DNA of 64,000 nucleotides, taken from contig NC_052397.1 in assembly GCF_009389715.1 (NCBI RefSeq), positions 17,494,129 through 17,558,128 on the forward strand, given 5' to 3'. Of the stretch, positions 37,101 through 49,000 are shown piece after piece; positions within the stretch are counted from its first letter, which is position 1, and each line of letters begins with the position of its first letter. Source of the stretch: Phoenix dactylifera (taxonomy: Eukaryota; Streptophyta; Magnoliopsida; Arecales; Arecaceae). Both the position numbers and the translations under genes were made by a program. Under the pieces are notes generated by a model. The model was given only the letters and a program-made list of their open reading frames with translations, did no database searches and was not told the origin of the DNA.

Positions 37101-39191
37101 AAAAAATTTTAATTCTCAGCTGACGGAGTAGCGTTCCAATGTCACTCATATTTTTTTTTTATAAAATAGGAATGCAACTTCTCTAAATTTTTTTTGAAAA
37201 GTTTTTTTTTTTTTTTCGTCCTATGGTTTTGGATCAACCTCGGGACCGCAATTATCCCACGTGGGTGGGCCCTGCACCAGCGGCTGAATTGGCTCCAAGA
37301 CCGGAAAGTGGAAGCCGCCGCCGGATCGGGTTCACATGCAAGGGGGCTCCCACCAAAAAACAAAACTCTTTTCTTAAGCCCGCTATCTTCCTTTCTACCT
37401 CCTCTTCTTTCTCCTCCTCCTTTTTTACTTTTTTTTAAAAAAATATATTCTATAAATAAATAAAAAATAATTATATTCTTTTGTTCTAAACAACTATATC
37501 TCTTAATGCCTAGGTCCAGAAGATATCAAAGCTGGGACAGCTTACCTGTACTTCGAGAAATAGCCAGCAAACTAGTATATGCAATGCACATTAAAAAATA
37601 AATAAATAAATTACATTAACATAAAAAATACGAGATAAATAAAAATAAATAAAATATATAAGATAAAATGGAGTATAAATATAGATATAGGTATAGAGTA
37701 TTTGATGGATGGATGTGATTCGCAAGTATGTTTGAAACTATTCATGTACTTATCTTTTTATGAAAATATGAGTGTATATTATATGATACAACCAAAACCA
37801 AACTAAAGAGAAAGGCGCAACAAAGTAAGAAAATGATCGAAATAGAAGATAAGAATCTATATTTATGGAAAGATGGGATATTAATAATATCTTGTCGGGA
37901 TCTTTATGCATAGGCAATGCATTTTACTTATTTTCTTAGTTTTGAATATTCAAGAGGAGTGAAAGAGTCTCTTGGTAAGCAGTTGAGATTTCATATACAA
38001 CAAATTTAATCTAATATAAAATGTTCTATATGTTACAATTATTTCTATGTTGGTGATTTATATGTTCAAACTTGGATGGTGAAAAGGCATTTAATGAAGG
38101 AAACGAGAAGTTTTTTCATCTATTTGTATGTAAAGTAGATTCTGTCATCCTAAATGTAAATGTATTTTCCCTCAAAAGCAATTTGGCAAAGTATTAACAA
38201 ATCAACATAATTTATTATATATTTAGTCTGATTGTGAAAGCCATATATATTTTTTTAACTGTTTTAATCCCATGATTAGATTTTGTGGGTGATGGTAGAG
38301 CCTTCCAATCACGACCTAAGGATATTTTGTTCTCCTTTCTGAATGTGACAATTTGGTCATAATAAAGGTGGCCTCAAAATCATGTCATGTGACTTTGAAT
38401 GATCCTTAATAATTGCATGTTGAATATAGTATGGAAAAAATCCTTGAAAATATTGAGAGTTAGGTCACATCAAATCCACCATCCTAATTTCTAAGGGAGT
38501 TCCTCAATCTAAGAACCCTCAAATAGAGGAACTTATAATTCATGGAAAATTTAATATTTAGGAAAGCAATATACATCATAGATGAGAAATGCGATATCCA
38601 TTGCAACAAAAAGGATGACATGGATCAAATATGCAAGCCAATGCAATTCATAACTTCAAGCTTTCATATAGAGGTGAAGGATTTCGGGATCTTTTTACTC
38701 AAGCATCCAAGACCAAGTCTTTATTATTTTCTAGCCCTTCCATATGATAGGACTTGACTCGGTCGAAACGAAGATCAAAGGCCAGTTCATTTTTCTCATG
38801 CGAATAGACTATCAAAATGCGGTAAAGGATAGTGTAGAATAAAGATAGCTTTTTACACAAGTCCAACAGAGTGTTATGTTGACGAGTAATGAGATCTTAA
38901 TCTTGTTAACATTATATGTCAAATTAGCTTAGTCAAGTTAGGGCACCTACCTACTACGAGAGCAGCACAAAAAAAAAGAAAAAGCTTAATCAATTTAAGA
39001 CAGCGATCTACCATGATGACAAGACTCAATCACCAGAAGAGGAATTCAGTGACAGAATCCTATTGATCTAATAAAATAAGACCATTCTTTGAACTGCAAT
39101 ATAGAAAACCATGATGCGACAAAAGTTGACTTGGTTAAAGTTCTACATATTAGAAGCTGAAGACCAAGCCCTGCCCATGACACCTTGGGCC
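34141..39191. other. Gene-poor spacer
   Basis: A GC-richer block at about 34560-34870 has open frames in several registers on both strands, which suggests base composition rather than a gene. The rest is AT-rich. Nothing I can name. Confidence 0.45.
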
Positions 39192-39452
39192 TTCCTTGTG
39201 GTAGGTGCCCAAGGCCCCACGAAAGCCTTCCTACGTGCAGAATAAAGTTCTCATTATCGGGCTTTTCTTTAAGAAAATGTGTTGGCTAAGATTTAGTTCT
39301 CAATAGCAATGATTGGAAAACATTCCTTTGTGGTAGGTGCCCAAGGCCCCACGAAAGCCTTCCTACGTCTAGAATAAAGTTCTCATTATCAGGCTTTTTC
39401 TTTTAAGAAAATGTGTTGGCTAAGATTTAGTTCTCAATAGAAATGATTGGAA
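39192..39452 (+). repeat. Tandem duplication, two copies of about 130 bp
   Basis: 39192-39318 and 39323-39452 are near-identical, differing by a few substitutions and small indels in T runs. Both start ttcctt(t)gtggtaggtgcc and end gattggaa. No coding content. Confidence 0.9.
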
Positions 39453-39656
39453 CGCAAGTTGAGTCCAAATGAATGGGAGTACAAATTTTATAATACTCAG
39501 ATATCATGGAAAGATTCACTGTCAAATTCAGTGAATCTTATATGCCAAAAATTCTTCTAAAGCCCCGACCATCTCTTATATCTGAAAAAGTCGTTTTCAT
39601 ATATGCTGGAGCTCAACTTTGGGCCAAGCTTTGCTTCACTAGACCAATTAGAGCCC

Positions 39657-39658
<2 letters not shown>

Positions 39659-39689
<31 letters not shown>
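39659..39689 (+). repeat. (CT)n microsatellite
   Basis: An uninterrupted run of CT units; short frames reading Ser-Leu repeats come from it. Confidence 0.95.
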
Positions 39690-39692
<3 letters not shown>

Positions 39693-40348
39693 GGAGAACC
39701 ATGGGCTCTCTCTCTCCCCCTCTCTCAAACCATGGGTTGGGCTCCGGAACTCTGTACTTACAGAAGCGATGTCCAGGCCCAGCTCTCCCTTTGCAGATAG
39801 CAGTCAATGGCAGAGAGGAGGCGACCCAGGTGTATGTGTCGAATTGAGGCCCAAAATGCAATACCCAGGAACCTTCTCCCCGTCCTCGCTTCGTTTCATA
39901 TCAGTCGGAAATGTCGTGGATACAGATTCCATACATGATTTGCAGCCAGATTTATTGCCAAAAATAAAAATGTCCCCAGGGTTCAAGCTCCCTCTCTTTA
40001 TCGTGTACGCTGTGACCAAATTCATGAGAATCTTTTAGATATTTCTGAGAAACAACTGTTGAATTAAATCAAATATTTTAAAATTTGAAAATCAAATATT
40101 TATAACTTGATCAACGGTCAAGTGGCAAGCATTCGTGCACAAACAAAAGAGCAAACATGGAAAGATCCCTAAAGGAAACATGCCATGATAAGTGTGATAC
40201 ATCCGCGCGCAAGAGCAAGTCTGGAAAGACGCCCCGAAGAAGGAAGGAAGCTTGGACGACCCAGATGCAACAAGCTCCAAGATCAAAGGAGCACAAGAAG
40301 ACACGTTATCAATTCGCAGGAGGAAAGTCTGTTTTTTTTTATGCGCCT

Positions 40349-40439
40349 GAGCCTATATAAAGGGCTCTAAGGATCATTTCAAATACAATTGAAAATTTTT
40401 TCTTCTCCTTATTTTAAGAGCCTATATAAAAAGGGCTCT
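40349..40439 (+). promoter_or_regulatory. Duplicated TATA-box module (LTR-promoter-like)
   Basis: A module with cctatataaa between gagcc and gggctct occurs at 40349-40368 and again at 40418-40439. Each is followed by A/T-rich sequence and a ttcttctcct motif. The tight spacing and the flanking inverted gagcc/ggctc suggest a core promoter, possibly from a decayed LTR. No gene follows in frame, so the role is unproven. Confidence 0.35.
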
Positions 40440-41091
40440 CGGAATCATTAGAATGGAAAAAAAGTAAAGGAAATTTTTCTTCTCCTCATAATTTCAATTT
40501 TTTTTAAAAATTTTTTGAGCTATTTGCAAGCGTGAACGTATTCTTTTTTTTTCTGGAGACGTACTGACGGAAAAGACGTGGTTCTGTAATGGATCATCGT
40601 ATCTCTAGGAGATCTGTGCCGGCAGACCCGTACGTGGGGGCATAAATTTTTCTGAAACAACGCGTCAGCGTGCTTTGATCTACAGACCATCTTCTCTCTC
40701 TTTTTTCATTTTATTATTCTATTGTCAAGTTAATTATTTGCTAGTTTATTCTTTTTAATTTATTATTTTTAAATATTAAAAATATTTAATTATTAATTTA
40801 ACAATTATATTTATGCACCTAGGCTAACAACAGCAACAGCTGATCTTAGATCAGAAAGCATCCCATCGAAGAAAACTTAAACCTCTCGCCAGCGATTATA
40901 AATAACAACATGCACATTAGTTTTAAAGAGAACAATTTCTCGATTCAGCTAAACCAACATCTTGCAGGCTGCAGGTTCCATAAACTTAATGAACGGAACA
41001 TGCACCATCTTTTTTCTTTTTTTTTCTTAAATTTATTTACTTTCAAATAGCATCACATTCTCATCAACAAACGATCAAATCTCCAATCGAT

Positions 41092-41304
41092 CTAGTAGGG
41101 TCTCTCCCCCAAAATGTTTACAGGAGGATCATAGTTGCATGCGAATAAGTTGGCGTCGTTTACCGCAAAAGCTTCCAAGGTGGAATCCCATTCCATTGGG
41201 CCGACGCCCACCTCGGACCGAGTGCTATTGCGGGCATCAAGGTAGTCCTTGGGGGAGTTTACCCAAAGTTCTCCTCTGAGGTTTTGACAATCTTCTTTAA
41301 GCAT
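41092..41304 (-). pseudogene. PR-1 (CAP domain) fragment
   Basis: On the minus strand the frame reads SPKDYLDARNSTRSEVGVGP, then MEWDSTLEAFAVNDANLFAC. This matches the N-terminal part of plant pathogenesis-related protein 1, a secreted CAP-superfamily defence protein. The frame then diverges (NILGERPY) and stops. The signal peptide before it and the rest of the CAP domain, about 60% of the protein, are missing. It looks like a truncated gene copy rather than an expressed gene. Confidence 0.8.
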
Positions 41305-42842
41305 AATGCCACAGCATATTGTTAAAATATTTTGCTTAAAATTTTTTATATTGTTATTATTCTATTATAAAGAAAAAATATACTAGAATAAAATCAAAAG
41401 ATTGAGAAGACTTTGTTTGGATCGAAGCATGCGATCAATACTGCCCTAAGAACGTGATTCGCCCCTACATACAGGTCTACAGCGATCTCGTCCCCAAGGT
41501 ATAACAACTCGATTCAGCCTGATCCTTCTCTAACAAGCACGATTGTTGGAGAGGCTTGATCCGACCGACTTCTTTGAATGCCTAAAAAACAAAAAAAAAA
41601 ATAAAATGCAAAAAATTAAAGGGTGAAAAGAAAAAAAACTCTGTGTAAACTCTTAAAAGATAAAGTACCAGTGAGGGAGAGAGATTGGATTGTATTGGAT
41701 TAATCTTGGAGGAGTCTATTTACAGACTCTATCCGAAAGACCAAAGAGACACGATGGTTTCGAAGATACATAATGTTTTGAAATAATTGTATCTTTTTGA
41801 AAACTAACATTCTTTTTCGAAGAGTTGCAACTCTTCTGAAAAAGACGTGTGACAATGATATTTTAAAATATTTAAAACAACTAAAATTTGGAAGATAAGA
41901 AAATTTAAATTTTTTTTAATTAAAACTTCTCACATATCTCAGTATATTGACTCAGACCTACCGAAACATATCAACTTTTAACCCTAGTTTGTTGATAAGC
42001 TTTATCGAAGCAAAGTTATCGACATAATCTGCATCAGTTGCCACTTTAGCCTTATGCCCATGGCAAATGACATTGCAAAAGAAGCTTCCAATCTTTATTG
42101 GCTAGCCCATGTTCATCTACCTTCAAAACATTACTAGAAGTAGACTATAGTTGGACGGCTTCTGTTTGTTTGGAGATTGATTATAACTTGGGCTAATGGC
42201 AAGGCCACAGGTGAACTTGAGCTGCAGAGCATTAGGAATTTGACTTGAATTGGTGGTGGCGCTATAGTTGGCGGAGTCGGATTGCTTTCGACCATATTGG
42301 CACAAGTTGCCATTAGATGCTTGGATTCTCGCTGCAGTTAAGGTTCCACAAGAACCTAATCTGATACTAAGCAAATGCAAGTCGAGATTGACAAAACCAA
42401 TGATCTAGCTGCGTGAGATTAAAATGCACACACAAGAATGCCCATGAGTAAGATAACTTAGCATTTGGGATATAAAATTGGCTGGACAAATCTGATAGGT
42501 TCCCAATAACACACAGCCTCACCTATCTCGAATAAGAATTGAGATTCTTTTTTATTTTTTTTATTTTTGCTAAAACGGATGGATCATATCTAACGGATAC
42601 GAATACATCTAATAAAATCAAAAAATAGGATACCTCGGAGTGCCAAAGACACCTCACCATCTCCAGTCCACAATATACCACTGGAGTGATAAGCTACATA
42701 TGCAGCCATCCAATCCGCAGCATCATTGGCTGTGGATCCTTTAGAAATGCAAAATATAAGGTTATACATTTTTAACTTTATAATAATTTTGAAATTTATA
42801 CAAAATGAAGAACCGCGAGCCTAAATTAGAAAGTAAGAAACA
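41305..42842. other. Spacer upstream of the BCAT gene
   Basis: AT-rich, with poly-A/T runs. An 85-codon minus-strand frame at 42123-42380 has no recognisable domain. Promoter elements of BCAT probably lie at the right end. Confidence 0.5.
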
Positions 42843-43001
42843 ATGGAGACCCTAAGCCTCACCATCGGTGACTCCACTCACGCGTTCAAGCCGCCGAGTA
42901 CAAAGCGGGGTCAGAGAGCGTTTTTTACCCAAAACTCTCTCTCGCTCTGTCAACCCCCCGCCGAAATCGAAGGGCGAGAGGCAGCGAAGGAGAAGCCAGC
43001 C

Positions 43002-46000
43002 ATGGAATACAGCCTCCTACTCCCTCGCCTCCGCGCCAACCACGCCGCCTCTCTCTCCTCCCTTCTTCCCTCCCCTTCCCTCGCCGACTGTCACCACCGA
43101 ACACTCCTCCACGTCCCCTCCTCCTCTTCTCTCAAGGTATCCCCTCTGTCTTCTTTCTTTTTATCGGTATTCTAATCGTCTTAGGGTTTCTCGATTCATG
43201 GTTTTCGTTTCTTTGATGCGATATGGTCGCGATGGCATTTGGGATTTATGAAAGACTCGATTTTGATGATTTTGGTTTTGGTTTTGAATCGTCTTCTTGC
43301 GCGAAACCTTCGATTTTTTTGCGCTAAAGGAGGCATCTTTGGCAAAAAACTAGTACATTGAGTGATGATTTTGATGAATAGAAGACCGATGCCTTTTTTT
43401 AACTAATCCAAGAGGATTTAGACTGATGCCCTTTGTAGTATTCGTGAATGTTATATTAAAAGAAAAAGTCATGCTGCTATTTGGTTCTATTCTGGATTCG
43501 GTGAGGAAGGGGCATGGCTATACTTCTCTTTTAGGACCAACCTATTGCTGCAGTTACCTAGAATTGGTTAGGTTTTTTAACCCCCAAGTCACCAATGATC
43601 TATACTTTCTGAATCAAAAATTATTTTTTTAATGCTTTATCTGTTGTATACTATAATAAAATGAGCTAATTGAGAATACTTTCCTTCACGCTGGTCCTAT
43701 TCCTATTCTTGGTCAGTGGAAGCCTTTTTTTTATCTCAAGTTTTTGATGCGTTTTGTCAGTTATTTTTCGGTTTACCTGCTCTTGTTTCTAACTTTGATT
43801 CCAAATCAACATCCCACATTATTTTTTATGATTGCATGTGCTGTAGCATTTCTTGAATATTGAGCTTTTCTGCTCGAAGTGTATCAAGTAAAGAGGTTTT
43901 ACCAATTCATGAGCTCCTTCTACACCAACCTTTCCCGTAATATTCAATAGCATCGAGAGATGATTTTTCCAAAGGATTGTAGATTTTGTTTAAGGATGAA
44001 GCATAAGCTTATGATTATTGTCTAATTCTCAATGTAAAGTGTTGGTAGATGTTAAAAGTTTATGTTACAGCGCAGAGAAGTTTGAACGTTCTTTCTTTCT
44101 CATCTCTGCAGATTCACAATCAGCTTCATTCCATGTCAACTCTTGGCATGGCGAGTTCTAACATGACAAAATGTCAAGCAATGGGAGCAAGTACTTACAA
44201 GTATGTAGTTGAGCATTGGTGCTCTCATGGAATATAGTATTATTGCATGCAAACTATCTGTGATGTTTTTCCCTTTCTTTTGTATGCAAACCTTAAATAA
44301 AAACAATTTCTTGAACTTAAATTGCTGCTAGTGTCTCATGGAAATGCATACAACTGATATTTGGACATGTATCAGGGTGTATGGTTTAGCAAGGTCTTAC
44401 TGAATGTATTTTCAAACTATAATTCCATTTTATTCAACCTCATGCTACTCTAGTCCCTCTATTGACCATGCGTTCCAGTTATTTAGCTCTAACATTTTAT
44501 TTCGACAGATTGCTTTCTTAGCTCCCTTATAGGCAAAAATATGAGTGTTATTGCCATCTCATCTGTCCCTTTTAATAATTTATAACAAACTTCCATGGCA
44601 TTTTCTTCACATTCACTCTTTACACATTATATGAGCACTTGATTCCTCGATGAGGCCTATCCTTTTAACTAAATGCCAAGTTTAGATTTCTTTTAGTGTA
44701 TATTTTCCATGTAACACATGGTGTTGTTATTCTTGACAATAATCATCACCATATCATTAGTGGACGTCCTTAGGTCCTCGTCCCCTACTGCATGCAATTG
44801 CAATAGGATGATGAATTCTGAGAAATCAGGAAACATCACTGTCGGAGGACATGACCAAACAACATACTTTGCATATAGATATTCATACTGTAGATATCAG
44901 AATTGATAAGAAGATGTATGGTAGTTCTACCTATCGAAAAGAAACAAAAAATATGATCTGTAGTTCCTAAAGAGGCTCTGGTTTCACAAACAATAGAACA
45001 TCTTCCTAAATGAATATGCCTGTGAAATCAGTCTTCAGATCTGCAGTTGTTGGCAAAATTAAGCAGCATATGCATGTTTTTGGTGAAGGAAGAGCTTAGA
45101 ATTTTCATTATCTTTTAACATGAGTATACTGAAAGTTGAAAATTAGGTAATTAGTTGGAGAGGAATTATTTTCTCTAATGGTATATGGGGAACAAGAAGC
45201 TGCTGTGCTGATTTTCTCAACAACTTATTTTTCCTTTTCAAAAGTGACATCTCTTGTTGTCTAATTGTTCTGATTAGAGAACTACTCTGTGGATAGATAA
45301 AAGAACTTCGGATGTTTTGAGGTTGCCGTTTAATCATTACAACCTCATGGTACAGGTAAAAACAGAAAAATGAGGAGTCAACGGTCTATATAAGATAAAT
45401 ATACTGGTAAAAGAGACCTTCTTTCTACTCTTGTTTTTCTTTAATTAGTAAAAAATCTACGCAAATAATTATGTACATATGCATGCATATATGCATGACT
45501 GTATGCATGTTTGTGGAGACATGTGTGCATGAAAGTGCACATGTGCATGCATATGTGCATGCATGTTTATGCTGCTTTTTGCTCCCCTTTTCGTCAAGAA
45601 GATGGATCTTTTCGGTTAATGGGATACTGACGTTTGGTTTTCCAATTTTGAGCTGTGAAATTGTCTACTTTGGTGATGTGGACTTATGGTGAAGTTGTCA
45701 ATGAAATGGTTTTATCTGGGCTGCAGTCACATTTTTTCCTTCCAACTTGTTTTTTATTCGAGAAGCACACCTTTTCCATATGAAGAATGAATATTCAAAT
45801 TTTTGAGAGCAGAGATATTCAAATTGACAAATTATTTATGTTATCCATTCTTTCTTGTGCCTCTAATATATCCTTTTGCTCTATCTCAAATGTTTGTGGT
45901 AATTAATGCATCTCAACAGGGAAGCTTCTGCCACAGTTGATTTAGACTGGGAAAATATTGGATTTGGACTAGTGCCAACTGATTACATGTATATCACAAA

Positions 46001-49000
46001 ATCTTCTCCAGATGGAACATTTGCAAAAGGTGAATTGCAGCATTTTGGCCCCATTGACTTAAACCCAGCCTCTGGAGTCTTAAATTATGGACAGGTTAGT
46101 GTGGCTGAAGTACTTATGACTTGTCTAAGCATGTCTAGCTTTGTTCATCCAAATTGTCACTACATTTCTTTTCAATACCATTGAAATGGATCTTATAGTT
46201 TATGGGATGGTAATAAATATTTGGAAGAAACTTTATGCGTGTGCCTTTTGCTAGAGCTCTGATTAAATGTGATTGGTAGCCACCACGACTTTCTACTCTT
46301 CATATTCAAGATCTATAGTCCATGCATGGTTCCCATGGCTGTAAATGGATTGTATACGGATCGGATACTAGTATATCCATATCCATATTTTTTTGTTTGA
46401 CGAATAAAGATATAGATGCAGATGTTAGTCGGATGCAAAAATTCATATCAATATTTGTTTTAAATGGATATCAATACAAATTAGATACCGAAAGTATGGA
46501 TATAAATTGGATAATTAAACTTTATGACCACAGAATTAAAGATATCACTAAGTAGATAATAAATCAAGTTAATAGTATATTAATGTGGTCATTTGTGTTC
46601 CTTAAAAATTCATGAATGCTGTATAAAATTAAGTAAGGTTACAAATGGAATCGAATATTTGGATACGGATTGGATAGTTGTCTATCCATATTCATATCCA
46701 TTTTTTTTGATAGATACGAATACGGATATTAGTCGGTTGCTCAAATTTCTATCCATAGATAGTTTCGGATACAAAAACGAATCTGGACAGATATTATCCA
46801 ATCCATTTTCACCCCTAATAGGAACTGGTCCTCTGGTCCTCTGTCGTGCCATGCTCTGCCATTAGTTTCTTGTCGATGGAGTTCCAAAAATTTGAGTTTT
46901 AGTGAGAACTAGCATTTAAGGCCATCTGCATATTGCATAGAGAATGACATTTGATACATTTGCATTATTTCAAACTGCTTATTTATAGCATGTGACGTCA
47001 ATATCTTCTAAGATCAATTCTCTGCAATTCTTATATCTAAAAGAATATTGATACCTTGTTTTTTAGGGTCTATTTGAAGGTTTAAAAGCATACAGAAAAG
47101 AAGATGGATCAATTCTGCTATTTCGCCCAGAAGAAAATGCTTTACGGATGAGGATGGGTGCAGAGCGTCTGTGCATGCCAGCACCGACTGTCGAGCAATT
47201 TGTAGATGCTGTAAAGCTAACTGTTTTAGCAAATAAGCGCTGGGTACCGTGCAATGTCGATGTTACAATTCATGGATATGTTCATGTTTTGTAATTCTAA
47301 TTTGTCATTATCAGCGTTAATCCTTTGATGCAGGTACCACCTGCAGGGAAGGGTTCCTTGTATATCAGACCGCTACTTATGGGAAGTGGGGCTGTTCTTG
47401 GTCTTGCACCTGCTCCCGAGTACACATTTCTTATTTTCGTTTCACCTGTTGGAAACTACTTTAAGGTTGGTTAAAGTACTTCTCTTGTAATTTGCTTTTT
47501 GACGCACAAAACCTCTATCTTTTATCACCCAAATGCTCTTGTACATTATGGTGGTGCTATTGATTTTGGTGTGGCGTACTTGTTTTCTGTGGTTTTTTGT
47601 TGATTTCTTTTGTGACGTAATTATACCTCATCAAAAATTATATTTACTTCTGTCAGGATTCTGTTTTGATCAATGATTAGCCTTTAAACATTTCTGATAC
47701 ATTTTTTACAACATTTTCAGGAGGGTTTAGCACCAATAAACTTGATAGTTGAAAATGAATTCCATCGCGCAACCCCTGGTGGAACTGGAGGCATAAAGAC
47801 TATTGGGAATTATGCTTCGGTAATTGAGCCTTGTTACACAAGTCTGTTTAGTATAATAATTATCAACTGTAATTGGGTCCTATCCTTCTGTCATATCTGA
47901 GAACCTTTTGTGCTTCATGTCTTCCATATGTCATTGCAAGTAAACTTGTGTAGATTGCTATGACCATAATGTGTGTGTTTATGCATTGCTTTACTTCTAA
48001 TGCTATACACATGTATGCTTCACTTTGTGGCTTCCTGTGTTTCTTGTGTATAGGTATGGATGTTGGAGCACATGTTTAAGGGATGTCAGATATTTCGATC
48101 TACAAATATAGGCAATATTGGCATTGATATTGGTGTGCAACATTCGATGTGTATATGCATGCATGCATATTCGTGTGTTTGGAAACCAAGAGAAGAATCA
48201 CATGAGATATATAAAAACTTTGACAGTAGATTAGTTCAGAATGGTTTAACTAATCTACAATAAATTAGTTCAGTGGTTTATAACTATGTTCTTCGCATTT
48301 CCAGAAATATGTCTATTAATAAGCCAGCGGTCAAAGAACAGAGAATATATTTTTTTTAAAAAACAACTTTGGTACTTTGAGTAGTATGACCTTGGACACT
48401 TTCTTTCATTTGAAGGAATATATAAGGACAAAATAATTCCAATAGTTGTACAAGTGCTAGTGTGGTGCATAATTGGTACGTTGGATGAGTTCCGAGGTGT
48501 AGGTCCTATAGGAAATGTAAAGCACTATAGGGAGAGTTGACAAGATTTTATAGCTGAATGTCCTCATCGCACCTTCTGGTCATGGTAAGAAATCTTTTTG
48601 TCAATCAAATTACCTTTTTAATTTTTTAAAGTCTGATTTCCCTCCCAAATCTTAGAGATTTATGTAGAGAGCTTATTCAAGTTATGAAGATGAACAAGTG
48701 TAACATGGAAATCAAAATACTTCCGCTTAATTGAATTACCTTGTGCGGGAGTTTAGTCCATATCATGGGTAGGGTATGCTTTGATTGTTTTTGTATTTTT
48801 TTTTTCTAATCTTGTTTGCTTTAGATTTGGAATCAAAGTAATCAGGTATTGATTGGGCTCATTTTTAGGGGCAATAGATATGTTCAGGAGTTAAGTTTCC
48901 ATGTCAGGTAACTTCTTTTGCATGGTGTAGATTAACAATCTATTTTTTTTGGCTTGTATGTCGGATAATGACATGCACAAATTTAAGATCACATTATGGA

